Part shown: positions 46,301 to 57,781 of the stretch, piece after piece | Numbering within the stretch: position 1 is the first letter of the stretch | Layout of the letters: every line of letters starts with the position of its first letter | Assembly (NCBI GenBank): GCA_004794655.1 | Contig: SMMW01000001.1 | Span: 868,001-932,000 of the forward strand | DNA: 64,000 nucleotides | Source: Marisa cornuarietis | Lineage: Eukaryota; Mollusca; Gastropoda; Architaenioglossa; Ampullariidae | Direction: 5' to 3' | Made by a program: the position numbers and the translations under genes | Notes under the pieces: generated by a model | The model's input: only the letters and a program-made list of their open reading frames with translations | What the model was told of the DNA's origin: nothing | Database searches by the model: none

Positions 46301-49247
46301 GACATGAAAAAAATTAAAGTTTGGCAATAAGCAATTATTTTGGAGGCAGCATAGAGAAAAGCATTTAAACAGTTTTGTATAACATCTTCATGACAGGTAC
46401 TTCTCCATGCTCAGAATAATCATCACCACAGTTTTGGAGGTGTTTTTTTTAAAGATATATACACTTTTTATCTTTGTTGCTTCTAATTTTTAGATATTCC
46501 ATCATTAGACATAATTTTTTTCTTCAGTATTTCACTTTTTTTTTAGTCAGGTTTAACTGAATTTAATTGAAATTCAGCTAATGCTGTACTTGACATTTAT
46601 GTCATTTTGTTTGTTTTTCTTTTTTGCTTATGCATTATTTTTAAGCTTTCTTTCATCATGAGAAAGTTGGTCACAACAAGTTTATTGCAATATTTACTAG
46701 TGAAAGAAGTGCTATTCTTAGCAGTAGAAAGGACTTAAGAAGTAACTGGATTTTCTGCTTGAGGGCATTGATAGAGTATTTCATAAAAAAGTTGTCTGCC
46801 TTGATTTCTAGGTGTGAAATTATATTCAGATTTTTTTCATAATCCTTTATAAATATGTTTTTCAAGATGTTTAATGATAAATGTAAACAGTTTCTTGTTT
46901 ACAAGATATCAAACTGAACATGCATTGATATTGGCTGAGGCAGTTTGTAAGATCATCAGTCTTGGATGGATGAAGGTGACTGTCATAGGGTCATGAGCAT
47001 TCCCCCTTTAACAGATTGATTTGTTCTATTATTGCATGACATTGTGGAGCAATAATTCACCTGTATCTGTTTATTTTATAATAATTTTTTTTCTTTAACC
47101 TTCTTTTCATTATTGTTTTCATTGTTATCAGAATAATATGAACAGTGTATCAGTAGCTTTATTCCTTTGTTGAATAATTATTTTTACTCATATTTTGTGA
47201 TAGGTTTGCCACCTGCCGTTTTCTCCATTGTTTTAGAATTATTTATCATCATATTGATGGTGGATTATGTTTTAATGGATATTTTAAGGCTTTTCCCACA
47301 TATTTTAGCTTAAATATGCTGCATACATTGGCAAAGTTAAAACTTTCCTTTTGCTCAAGATTAAATTTTTACAACATAGTTTGGTAAAATGTTTGGTTGC
47401 ACTGTCTCACACACTTTCTCTTTCTCTCTCTCTCTCTCAGTGTGTGCGTGCATACACACACATACACACCACTCACATGTGTGTGCATTTAAATTAAAGG
47501 TCGTGTTTGGGTGAATATTTTATTCCACAGCAGTCGGGTTCCCCCTCCCCCTATTTTTAAATTTTTAACAAAGCATTGTGTGGTGCTTGTGAGCATGCCT
47601 AATATCTCCCACTCTACTACATGTCTTCTCAGGTGAGAATGAAGAGGAAACAGGTAAAATTAAAAAAAAAATTGAAGGGTTAGGGTAAAAGGCAAACTAC
47701 AACCTTATATCCAAATATTTACTGTAGGGCATTGTTACTTTTGCTGCTTGCTGCACACAATAGAATTATCTTTATTTTTTATCCCTTTCTCTAACAATTT
47801 TTAATATACACTCAATAGTCGGAACTATTCTGCATCCTTAATAAGCTTTACTTTCTGGATTTGTATCCCCATATATCAGATTCAAGACATCTTTGACCAA
47901 ATAAACTGCAAAATTTCCAGCTCATGTTATCTTTAAGGATTACATTTGACTTTTTATCACTGTATTAAAGATGAGACTACTATATACTCAAGTATCAGTT
48001 TAATTTTTTAATATATGAGCTACTGAAATTTTTTACCATTTAAAAATTTTAGGTTTTTTTTTAGGAAAATATATTTTATAAAATAAAATTGATTTATCCC
48101 TGCTGCTTACAGTTTGCAGATATGTATGTTAGGTTCTTAACAAGGATCACCTTATGAGTGCCTTTACTGTTGCTCCTCAACACTAGTTCTTTGATTTGGC
48201 TGTTAACGTGCTGTTTTTAAAATAAAATTTGTGTAAAATATAAATAATATTTATTATACTGTTTAATGTGTCTGTTACTATAATTATTTTATACAGACTC
48301 TTTAGTTTTATATATGTAGGTTGGTGGTGGATCAAGTTTTGCCTTGGTATCATGGAAGTCCAGAAATGCCTAGGTTTTATAGACAGTGTGACCATGTTCA
48401 GGACATATAGCATAAGGAACTGACACTAAGGCTGTCAGAATTTAGTTTGCTCATGCTGCATGCATTCATAAATCAGCACTGTAGTCAATGCTATTTTTAG
48501 TACAAGCTTCTTATTTCTGTACTGTTTACCATGGTAATAAGAGGGACCACAGTTAGTGAACTGTGTCAGCTGGTAATTTTCAAGGACAGTATAGGCCATT
48601 TTTAAATTCTGCTACATATTGTATCTAGAATATTAGGGAAAACAAAGAGAAGGTTGCGATTTTTGAAAAAGAGGAATCAATAGAAATCTGCTGCAATTCA
48701 GATTTTAGTAATTTTCTGTGTCAACATAAAAAAGCTATAAGGCACGACTGTCTAGAGTTTGTTATTTAAAAGAATTCAGTAAAACATGCATACTAGCATG
48801 TAGAATTTTAATTTTAAGAGCCATTTAATGCATTTTGCAGCATTAAGAACCTTATATGTGAAAAATATTTTGAGAAGTAATCAAATAGTAGAAATCCTTA
48901 TGAAGACAAAACAAATAATAATAATGATTAGAAACCAATTGTTTAAATCATGGACTAATCTATATTTTTGATGTACCGTGAAGAATAAGTTGTATAAATA
49001 TCCTTATATGCTTGCAAATAAATTTGTTCAGGACACAATTTTGGCAGAGTTATGCATTCACCACTCATTTCAATGACCTTGTGCAGAACTTCGATCGACC
49101 TCGTGTCTTGATGGTGAAAGTCGTCCACGACAGCAGCTGCGCCGAGCCGTGACGTCAGTTGGTCCAGGTACTGCTGGCAAGACAGTCTTTTCTCTTCCAG
49201 CATCACCCAGAGATAAGATTGTCTATGAGGAAGATGAACATCTTTAA
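25772..49247 (+). CDS. PLEKHD1: PLEKHD1 ortholog (PH domain plus coiled-coil protein)
   Basis: Sixteen coding exons: 25772-25893, 28573-28666, 29776-29865, 35154-35230, 36101-36192, 36424-36476, 36798-36892, 37414-37507, 37642-37823, 37976-38066, 42169-42210, 43067-43217, 43502-43639, 44882-44950, 47633-47653 and 49087-49247. All junctions are GT-AG and phases agree, giving 523 codons (human about 506). The PH domain spans about residues 20-125: K-K-P-F-G-H-S-S-N-K-W, then F-F-N-I-H-P-K-G-I-V-P-L-G, with the helix Trp at 118. Residues about 135-395 are a charged coiled coil. A conserved block starts K-Q-F-F-E-E-L and ends in a basic stretch near 440. The C terminus is divergent and its last three exons are less certain. 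Start: ATG 25772 or 25781, both before the PH domain. The first donor (GTTCGT) is weak. PLEKHD1 function is poorly known; PH domains usually bind phosphoinositides or proteins. Confidence 0.88.
26119..26141 (+). repeat. (CA)n microsatellite in PLEKHD1 intron 1
   Basis: A perfect CA run; a second shorter one lies at about 26262-26281, and TG runs occur near 28421-28457. Confidence 0.9.
28941..29083 (+). repeat. 70-bp tandem duplication in PLEKHD1 intron 2
   Basis: Two copies start at 28941 (TATCTGTGTACACAGTGGTG) and 29011 (TATCTATGTACACAGTATTG) and share GAAAGTTTCAGG and TTATGGAA. Confidence 0.85.
29236..29503. mobile_element. hAT-type miniature element with 8-bp target duplication
   Basis: The 268-bp element starts CAGGTGTGCCCAAACTATGG and ends GGTTGGGCACCACTG, inverted repeats with mismatches. 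The flanks ATGCACAC (29228-29235) and ATGTACAC (29504-29511) match at 7 of 8 positions. Internal phrases TGGCCCGCG and GCGGCC recur near both ends. It resembles the 6167-6472 element in its termini but is a separate copy or subfamily. Confidence 0.88.
30590..30769 (-). mobile_element. tRNA-derived SINE, most complete copy
   Basis: On the minus strand the head reads GCAGTCCGATGGTGCAATGG with CTAGCACC, a good pol III A box. About 35 bp later comes TGGGTTCATCTC, a degenerate B box. The 3' part (plus strand TTGTTTTACCACGAGCCAGC then AAAGCTATATCATGG) matches the three shorter copies at 8471, 10830 and 16031. Confidence 0.75.
30770..31980 (+). pseudogene. Degenerate RTE-like LINE relic (endonuclease region)
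   Basis: From about 31037 the sequence encodes G-L-A-E-I-R-W-P-E-F, then V-G-F-L-V-H-R-K-V, and Y-I-L-V-V with the expected G-D-W-N-A-K-V-G block lost to a deletion. Later frames give S-D-H-D-F and, near 31935, K-K-A-F-Q-L-L-K. These match the copy at 38725-42005 in order, so this is an older member of the same family in sense orientation within PLEKHD1 intron 3. Many stops and frameshifts make it inactive. Confidence 0.85.
33655..33738 (+). mobile_element. Possible tRNA-derived SINE head
   Basis: CATGTGGTCACTAAGCTTGA resembles an A box region, and GGTGCTGGTTTCAAGC about 30 bp later resembles a B box. No tail can be delimited. Confidence 0.35.
34048..34345 (+). mobile_element. 3' end of a CR1/L2-like LINE
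   Basis: One frame reads A-P-K-L-W-N-G-L-P-S-S, then T-F-R-K-R-L-K-T-H-L-F-I and a stop at about 34147. This is the characteristic C terminus of Jockey/CR1/L2-group reverse transcriptase ORFs. It is followed by about 160 bp of untranslated sequence ending GGATACCGGCACATTACAAA and a CAT microsatellite tail at 34312-34343. Only the last 30 or so codons of the ORF are recognisable. Confidence 0.75.
34641..34850 (+). repeat. 70-bp tandem repeat, two clear copies and one degenerate
   Basis: AAGGGAGAGAAAGTGT starts copies at 34711 and 34781; both continue with CATCACAAACAGCA and GAGGAAGTG. A degenerate earlier unit lies at about 34641-34710. Confidence 0.8.
38737..40491 (-). pseudogene. LINE ORF, reverse transcriptase part (after frameshift)
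   Basis: The frame is open from the frameshift at about 40490 to the stop at 38737, about 585 codons; ATG 40008 is internal. It contains L-I-I-P-L-P-K-K-G-N, A-G-F-R-P-R-R-S-T-V-E-Q, F-I-D-F-K-K-A-F-D-R-V-W, G-V-R-Q-G-C-P-L-S-P and the catalytic F-A-D-D-I-D-L-L, which are the fingers and palm motifs of non-LTR reverse transcriptases. The C-terminal part holds L-L-Y-G-C-D-T-W and G-H-V-T-R-H-D. All expected catalytic residues remain; only the upstream one-base deletion separates it from its endonuclease. Confidence 0.92.
40470..41855 (-). pseudogene. LINE ORF, endonuclease part (up to frameshift)
   Basis: 461 codons. The apurinic-type endonuclease domain runs from I-G-T-W-N-V-R-T-L-Y through L-A-E-V-R-W, V-V-L-G-D-W-N-A-K-V-G and Q-I-D-Y-I-L-L to G-S-D-H-D-L-V, so the catalytic Asn, Glu, Asp and His motifs are present. 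The frame ends in D-S-K-R-P-T-N-F because an A-run at 40487-40490 (four A on the minus strand) is one base short. The older relic has the longer A-run and the in-frame reading K-K-A-F-Q-L-L-K. Apart from this it is one frame with the reverse transcriptase below. Confidence 0.9.
42790..42885 (+). CDS. Possible alternative last exon of PLEKHD1 (hydrophobic tail)
   Basis: After a good acceptor (TTTTTTCTGTAG ending at 42789) and in the phase left by the 42169-42210 exon, the frame reads A-G-L-L-Q-A-P-V-V-G then a hydrophobic run W-A-V-L-L-L-L-S-F-L-L-F-L-S-A-V and a stop. If used, it would end the protein within the coiled coil with a tail-anchor-like segment. The main transcript skips it without changing phase. 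No donor is visible. This may be chance. Confidence 0.25.
47633..47653 (+). CDS. PLEKHD1: PLEKHD1 21-nt microexon
   Basis: TTCTCAG acceptor, 21 bases, then GTAAAA donor. It enters and leaves in phase 1, so inclusion adds seven residues (E-N-E-E-E-T plus a shared codon) without changing frame. It is therefore suited to optional inclusion. Confidence 0.5.
49087..49247 (+). CDS. PLEKHD1: PLEKHD1 last coding exon
   Basis: The acceptor CTTGTGCAG ends at 49086; the exon encodes L-R-S-T-S-C-L-D-G-E, basic R-R-A-V-T-S-V and K-I-V-Y-E-E-D-E-H-L before TAA at 49245. It is GC- and CpG-richer than its surroundings, as expected of coding sequence, and its entry phase matches the three preceding exons. 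The minus strand is also open across it. A poly(A) signal lies 313 bp downstream. Confidence 0.6.
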
Positions 49248-49559
49248 GAGATATTTCCCTGTATTCTTGTGTGTTATTTACTCTAAAGAACATATTTATT
49301 GTCGTTAAGACTTAATTGCATGGCCCATGTAAATGCAGACTTGATCATTCTTTTTCTGTGACAAGGAAATTTATATAGTGACATACAACAAGAGGGATCT
49401 ATTTTAATATGTGGAGTTTCTTGTTTTAAAAATGCAGATTTTGTTTAACCCATGGATGTGTCCTGTGTTGAACTTCCTGTGTTCTGGTGGAACACATTAC
49501 CATCTATGCATGTGTGTCTTACAAAGCTGGGGAAAGCAATAAGGTGTCAAAGAGGGAGC

Positions 49560-49565
49560 AATAAA
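49560..49565 (+). promoter_or_regulatory. Candidate poly(A) signal of PLEKHD1
   Basis: AATAAA, 313 bp after the stop codon. Confidence 0.45.
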
Positions 49566-49569
49566 ATAT

Positions 49570-52500
49570 CAGAGATTATTATTATGATAGTTATAGTATT
49601 ATTATTTGCCTGTATGTGGACAGATAAACTTGTCTTCTTCAGTTGCACTTCGCAGATTTTGAGATACATGTAACATAATATCTGTCTGCCTTTGCACAGA
49701 ATCATTCTAGGATCTTAAAATTATCACCTTTTTCACAGCCCAACCTTTTTTGTGGGGGAAGGTTTAGTTGGGGGGATAGCATTAATGTAGTTAAATCTTT
49801 TAACTAATTTGTCAAGCTTCTTGAAATATTTCTCTTCCCTCTCAGAATGATCGGTGTGACATACTGATGTGAATTGTACAGATTCAATATTGTATAAATT
49901 AGAATTGAAAGGAGATAATATTATGCAGAAATTTATTTGATTTATATACCATAATCATAGGTGAAAGGCAAAAAGGCAGTTTGAGCAGCAATGGCATTAT
50001 AGGAAGATGTGCTTTAAAAAGCTGGTGTGTAAATATTTATGCTCGGAAAGTGGCCATACTATATGAGCAGACTTTGAAAATATCGGCAGATGTGTATGCA
50101 CCTGATGTGTATACTTTTCTGTGAATGCGTCTGTGTGTGTGTGTGTGTGTGTGTGCGCGCTCAAATGGAGAAGTGTGTGAAAAGGGGAGAATAGAGATTG
50201 GATAGTAGAATGTTTAATTTTATTATAGGGAATTTGTGCAATGATGCTGAAAAATAAGGGCGATCAAAGGATAGGCCCCAAATCTTTTAACAATCATTTA
50301 GCTTTTGTATGCAGTTCATTATACTTTTACAAGTGTTCAGTAGTTTTTTTTTCTAATGACATCATTAGTACTAGAATTTTAGTATTTTACAAAAGAAAAG
50401 AGAAAAAAAAGCATTGGGTGAATAGGCGAGAGGTGGCTGCTAGTTATTGATGTGATAGTTGCTAATGAAAGCATACAGAGAAGACAAACACAGCATGATG
50501 TGAGAACTTTGATGTGACGATGTTTGCTCAGTATAATGTTTTTTCAGATATTCCAGGTGAAATTTTTGAAGTGCATGTGGTTGATTCTGCATTTACTGTT
50601 TGCATTGTACAAAGGAATGTATCATTGACTTAGCACAAATGTGATCATTTCATCAACATCGAATGATAATATTGTTTGAAATATCACAGAAATTGTTTTT
50701 TCAGTAATCTCATTGATGTCTCTTCTTAACCACTTTCTCTACATTGCTTCAGGTTTAAAATGTTCAAGAAACAAGTATTTGCTTTGCTTTTTGATGTACC
50801 ATTGGTATTAGCAAGTCTAAGATGTCTGCTTTCAGCCATCCAGAAAATATCTATAGGTATTGCTGAGATCATCACAAACTCAATCGAAGACTGTATTGTC
50901 TTATCCTCCTTTAGTTTTAGGGAAACTGTCTTTTTATTTTCATCCCTTTTATTTACCATTTTTCTCATTATGCTGCAGGGTTTGTTTTTTTTTACTTTGT
51001 ATTTATCCTTTCTGAGACCAAACCAAGAACTTTCCAGATTGTCCTGTTTTTGAATTTCACAATGTCACTATATCGTTCAGTTCTAAAGTGTAGGTGGATT
51101 GTATTTAAGGTACTTTTGTACTTAGGGCTGTGAGTTAGTAGCATTAGGTCTTACTTGGTTTTTGGTCTATGTAGTGATATTTGTTCATGTAGTTTGCTTG
51201 ACATGATATTCATTATGATTGAATTTCTTCATTTCAGTTCTTTTTATGGCTCCTCTAATGAAGAATTATAACACTTTGTATGCTGAGCCATGCATATGTT
51301 GGTGTAAATTTTGTCTACTGCTGACCAAAGTGAATTTACTCAAGCTGTTAATGACAAGTTATTGTGATAACAGTTTTAATATTGTTGAAGCTGTTGCAGT
51401 AAGTACACTTTTGCATAAGGGTTTTAGGCAGATAAAAATGTTAAAGTAAAAAAATGTCCTGTGCAGTGTATTTGTTTATTGTGTATCTTTTGTTTGTTAA
51501 CATTCTCCACACCACAAATATTAAAATTTCATTTTTAAATATAAGACTTTAAATGGAAAATTATTATCTTGTATTGAAGATATGCCAGAAGAAAGAAAAT
51601 AGTAATATTCCATAGCTTCTAGTTGCTCCCATTGATTTTGAGAATATATTTTGTGAATAATAATTGACACAGACTTGTGTGAACAGAGATAAGATCCACA
51701 CCAAAAAGAGAAAAGGAAATTTAAAACAAGAAGAAAATATTATGCAGCATGTTACCTGGATATTTTAACTCTGCAGTATGCAGGTCTCAAGAAACACAAA
51801 CTGAGCGGGATTCAATGCAAGGAAAGTGATTATAACTTTTAGTCATGGCAGTGTTTTCTAGTACTAAAGTAATTTTTTTGAACATTTATTGCTTGAAACA
51901 AATATGAAAGGGATATTTAAATGGGAAACTCTTACTTCATTGCTCACTCTACCCAACTTGAATTTAAAAATAGATATATATATGCAGGATATGTCTTTTA
52001 TGATTAGCTGTGATTTACCAGTATTTTAGGCTCTGTTTTGTTTGCTGATCACACTCAGTAAGTAGAGAGCTCAAAGATCTGGTAGAAGAAGAAGAAGACT
52101 TGAGCATGTTGATCATGTTGTAATACTTCAGCATGGGTATGCTATTTGGGAGGATCTCTTACTGTAATCAGATGTTCATTTTCAAGTTGGCTCTGTAGTA
52201 CACGATGCATCCGTGTGCTCAGACAGTGGATGAAGAGACTTTAAGTCATGCTGGGGTTCAAAATAAGGACTTTTAGATGTCAGATGATCAACAAATTTAT
52301 TAACCAGGAACAAAGTTTCTTTTACATTAGCACTTTGAGCATTAAAGGAAATAGGGTTAAAAGTCAGTGGAGTTATTTGTACACTCAGGGCAAATATCTG
52401 TTGGCATTTCCTCTTTGGTTATATGGTAGCTGTAGTCAGTTTGGTACTATAGAAGACTGGTAAATTGCTTTTTGTAAATTTGTTTAATCTTGTTTTATAG

Positions 52501-54160
52501 CATATTGACCAAATATAAAAAGTGGAACATTTGGGGTCATTGTGTCGAACTTTCAAGGTTTTTTTCATTTTTTTTTGTTGGTATAGCAATAGCTTAATAC
52601 GAAATGTAATACTGCTGTGAGAACCAATGATGTGATATTGTGCTATGAGAAGGTAAAGCACTTATTACCAAGATATTGATGATAGGTTATTAGTTCTGTT
52701 CTTGCTCCAGCACACATAATTTCTGTCTGTATATGGCATCTGATTACAGGCTGGCATTAGGATGCCTTGGTCCTATGATAATTGGAGACATTAGTTTTTA
52801 AGGAAACCACATTACTACATTTTAACTTCTATATAAGTTTATTAACAACAGTCTATTACACTTGATAATAGTGCTAAATGGGTTTACAGGAAAAAAATTT
52901 AGATAAATACAGCTGCTAGAATTGTGCATATTGCTTGTATTTTTTTATTATTATCCTGAATGAAGTGTGTTTTGTGGCATTTATCATTATTTTCTCTAAT
53001 GGTTTGAAAGAAAGCATACAAACACAACTAACTTAATAATATATGTACTTTTGTGGAGTGCTCAACCACAATATTAGGTTAATGTTCTGAATGCTAATCA
53101 ATTACATAAACCTTATGAACTGCAAAGATTGCACAACAAATGAGCACAGTCAAGGCTACAGGTGATATGGAAAAATAGCCAGACAGAAACCTGTAACCTT
53201 AAACTCCAGATGTTTGTTGAACAAATCTGTTGTAAGGGCCCATTGAAATGACTTCTTCATCTTCTGGTGGCGTTATCATATAAGGGAGGGAATTCCAACA
53301 AGTTGATGCTGAATGGACAAACGTGCATTCACCAAAGGTTTTTGTCTTTATTCTAGGAATGGAAAGGCAGGAGTATCTCAGACGTACAGAGATGATTGCT
53401 TAAAGAGTGATGAGTTAAGATGTCAGAGAAGTCAGAAGAAGCAGAGTATAGCAAGTGTTTATTCTGCACCTGCCTGTACAAGAAGGCTAGTGGAGAATAT
53501 GGAGAAAGGGTTTTGAATGATCTTGTTTGCATGCTTGAAGTATAAAATCATACAGCAATATATTCTGTAAATATTTTGAACTCAAAACTTTAATTAAAAT
53601 ATAGACATTGCTGTAGCAAACTTCCCCGACATGAAAGTAGTGCAATCTATGGAATACCTTCGTCATTCATGGAATTTTTCCCTTCCAAAAATTGCAAGAG
53701 GTTTTCAGACTTCCATTTAAAATGGTTGGAGATGTCAGACTATGTAATTTACTGATGTGTTCACTGCCTCACTGTTATCACTGGCGTAAAAGATATAATA
53801 GGCATTTGTTATAACTAATCACAATCTTGTATATTTGTTTGTCAAAGAGGATCATTAATGCAGTCTGTATACATTTGAACACTCTGAACATTTGAAGACA
53901 CAGGATGAAACTCCTTATAAATAATAACACCTTTTGTATGACTGAACTCGCCGGAATGCTGCTCTCACCTGCTAAATCGGCATGAAAAATGATCAACCTT
54001 GTGCATGACTTCCCCACCCCTTTATTCTTCTTACTTTCAGCTAACCCTTGGATAAGATAAGATTAGCGAGATGACAGTGGTTTATTGTCACGTTATTAAC
54101 CCTACACACAGACATATATAGCCCCCCTCTTTATTTTATTTTTGTTGTCAACGTAGCACC
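49570..54160. other. Intergenic spacer after PLEKHD1
   Basis: AT-rich; no supported exon. A few frames of 70-100 codons on both strands (for example 50726-51053) have mixed hydrophobic composition and no splice or homology support. Confidence 0.45.
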
Positions 54161-54520
54161 GTAGGCTGCAGCTCCTTTTGACCTTTGCTGATGAGTGGAC
54201 TTACGTGTGTGTTATGGCTCACTCGTCATTCTGGTGCCGTCTTTGGGACGTGCTGCTTCAAACTGCGTCTGCTAAGGATGTGTCCTCCAGCATGTGTGGC
54301 ATGTGGGTTGCGGATTATGGTTTATATTTTATGTGGACCCTACCCTATGGCGAGCAGTATGCACTCTTCTACACCCCTAAGTCATTTTGACTTCGTACTA
54401 TGCTGCTCAGTCCTCTACTCCAGCTGCCATCGTCTGCTGTGGTTTCTGTGATTTTGGCGAGCGCCTTGAGCTTGTCCTTAGGACTTGGACATAGCGGTAT
54501 ATAAGCAAACTTTATTAAGG
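54160..54520 (+). mobile_element. Probable retroelement 3' end
   Basis: The segment is GC-richer than its flanks and ends GCGAGCGCCTTGAGCTTG, then GGACTTGGACATAGCGG and TATATAA. That ending (GCGCCTTGAGC ... ATAGCG.TATATAA) is a frequent 3' terminus of L2/CR1-like LINEs and their SINE partners. No coding part is recognised. Confidence 0.5.
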
Positions 54521-54529
54521 TTGTCAGTA

Positions 54530-57500
54530 TACACCCTAGATTGCCCTTGCTTGTACATTTTGTATGAGAATCGCTGCTCACAGTTGAGCTGGAGATCTTT
54601 TGATTAGAACGACGTCCAGTACGTATGTAGCGCCACAAGATCACATCACTGCAAATGAAGTCCTAGAATCGAAGACATTAAGTATAATCTAGAGACAACA
54701 AGCGACCAGCTTACCGATGATGAAAAAATGAGCTTTGGTCTTGGATTTATTAGAGGCGTTCACATAGTTAATAAGATAAAGTGTCTGATCGATAACTTAA
54801 CAGACCATGCCGAAACCGCGCCGATAATGATTACTAGATATAAATATAAACTGCGATCGGCTTTTGGGGGGTTTTGTGCATGTTTTTGAGAAGGTTCTGC
54901 TTATGTGAGCACAACGTCATATGTAGATGAGAGAAGAATCCTAAGAACAAATGCATTGTCCAACTTGTTCTTTTAACAATTCCGATGGTCTGATTCTCAA
55001 GTGACCACGCGACTTCGCTTCGGAACGGCCAGATGAATGGAGCGGACCAGCAATGGCAAAAACATGCGTGTCTTTCAGAGCCACACTGACCTTGCAGAAA
55101 AAACGATTAAATACAATGGGTAAACAAACTAAAAAAAAAAAATACCTCCGCCGTGTTGTGCGCGAAGTACATGCTACGACTACATGGGTCGCGCTAGACA
55201 TGTCTCCTTGAGCAGCTTTGCCACCCTGTGCAGAGGTTGTCACTGGCATCTTTTTTTATTATTTTGTTTGCAAGTGGACAGCTAGGCTCTTCATATAGCC
55301 TAATCGACCCATTTGTTTCGCCAACCCTCCCACGTCAATTCGCGGCTTCAGTTTTTTTTTTTTTTTTTTCAATTTGAGAGATAAGCCGTATCTTGCAGCG
55401 ATCAGGAAGATCATCACTCGTTGTTTTCTACCAGCAGTTATTTCTAAATCACAGCAGTTAAAGACAACAGAGAGGGAATCGTAACATTGATTCGTGACTC
55501 GGTGGTGAACCGCTTAAGGAGAAGGGCACACCGCGGGATGGATTAAACGATTTTTGAGAGAAGTAAATCCAGTTTTTATCTCAGTGTGCGCGTCCCCCTC
55601 CCCCTCCCCCTCTGAAGGCGCACGTGAATTATGTGAAACGCTGAACAGAATAAAACTTAAACGGGAGATCACGTTAAAGTTCGGTGCTGATGTCGTCGTA
55701 CGGCTATAAGGAATGTGAAGAAACCAGGGGCCAGGTGCAGAACAGATCGTCTTTATATGTGCTGTCAGCTAGATTGTAAAGACCTATAGCACGTAGTAAG
55801 CTAAAATGAACATAAAAATCACGGAGCTGTGATATAGCTACACACCAGTATTCCTCTACGTTAACAAAAAAAAAAAAATAGAGAGAAAGCAAGCCACTTT
55901 AATTAGGTGTCTGCAGTGAGTTAGCTCCGGGTAAAACTTAGCGAGTCATTGTGCACCTGACCCCACGTTACGCTGAGCAAGGCGAGGCGAACCGCCTAGA
56001 AGGAAGGGGGTGTAACTCGCGCGACCGGCTAGGGCAGAGCAGACGGCGTCAACAAGACGAGCAGACGACATTTTCAGTATGCGCGGTAAGAGAGCAAAAG
56101 AGGAATGAGAGCCAAGCTGGTGTCTCGATCTTAAAACATTTTACAGTTACTGAAGCAGCGGTGATCTTCGACATCTTAGAAATTGCCCTAGAGCAATGCG
56201 ATGATGTCACGGGCGAAATTCCAATACATTTATTTTTATGCGAGCAAGATTGTAACTTCATGCCTTTAAAGGCTGTTCAATTTGAAAAGCGACCCTGACC
56301 TGCGTTTAGATTTGACTTAAAATGACGGAAATCTTAAGTGTGTCAAAGCAGAGGGACATGCGACAAAGTTTATGACTCGTGGAAAAGTCGAGGTGCACAT
56401 AAACAATGATCTAGTTGGTAGTTGTGTGTGTATAATAACAGTGGATTAAATCCTCTTCAATGTTCATGATGAGAAGGTCCGATGAAATCAATGAAGGGGT
56501 AAGTAATGTTAAACATCACTTTGTCCGCAAACCGACCGGCTGCACATGGTCATTGCTGATAACACCTGAAATCTGCTTCTCGCCTTAAGAACGACGTTCA
56601 GGAAGCTATTTAGGATGTCGATATTTATTATATTTGATGCCTTGTCTTAGCCGCCGAACCTCAAAGATTTTCACGAAATGTGTTAAGATCAGCAAACTTT
56701 TGCTGCTTTGAGCAAAGAGAAGTGAATCAATCCATAGTCAGACTTGTGATTTTATGTTTACTTAGTAAATTTATTTCTTACAAATATACTTTGGTGATAT
56801 TATTCATTCATGCTGCTCCCTTCGGAATTTAGCAGTCTTCAAAATTCCCGCAGATTAAATTTGATAAAGCATTCACCATGGCAAAAGACAACAGCAAAGA
56901 AACGAAATGAAGGAGGAAACGTGTAACACTGGATGATAGACATCGAGTTTTGGATGCGTGGGTGGCCTGTTCTCTTGTTGTAGACCGCACCTGTATCTTG
57001 TAAACGTTCCCATCATGTCATCGACTACCCTACACGCTGTAAAAAGTTCAGGGCTGTGTTCTTTGTAGAAACTGATTGAGGAGCAGCCTCTCTCGGCACG
57101 ACTATGTCGACTTGTGGCGTTGCAGCCTCAGTCAGTATGCTGTAATTTGCTCTTCCGAAAAATCCCTTTCATGCAGCGATAGTCAGCTTCCTGGTGAAAG
57201 TATAAACCTATATCTTATCTTTACCTTTTATATTCTGATGGCGTAGGGAGATACTGAGGAAGACCGTAATTTTTTTAATGCTTTGGACGAAATATATCAT
57301 CATCCCTGTCATCATCGGCATCCCTGGGTCGACTGTGTTCCGGCTTTTGGAGGTATAATGTCCAAACCGAAATGCTCTAGTAAACGGTGACGGCTCTTTA
57401 ACACTCTGGACAACTGTTCTAGCTAGATAAACAGTTGTTGTACAGCGCTTTTCGTTCGCGACAGAAGGCCGTTAAACGATCGACTGGCCGCCGAAGGCAG

Positions 57501-57742
57501 TGGCAGGAAAATAACGCCCTATCACAGTTAGCACGATGTTACATATAAGTAATATAACTCCGTGGAGCTAGCGCTGGTTTGTGGGGAACGACAAGTTAAG
57601 TGTTCACTGTTCGGTAAAACATGTAGAGAAAATGGTGTTGATGACAACCGCATTCGATTTTCGCATGTTCACAATATCCGAGATGTCTGTTACCACACAC
57701 ACACACACACATCGTGTATACACTTCGGCACAAGAGTAAGTA

Positions 57743-57781
<39 letters not shown>

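Noticed and set aside
50726..51053. Overlapping 80- and 97-codon frames on both strands
   Set aside because: No splice context, no recognisable motif, and hydrophobic content explained by T-rich sequence.
55951..56298. 115-codon plus-strand frame
   Set aside because: No recognisable domain, no good flanking splice sites or start context; likely chance in a GC-richer patch.
56461..56502. Short ATG frame ending in GGGGTAAGT, possible first exon
   Set aside because: Fewer than 15 codons and no matching downstream exon seen.
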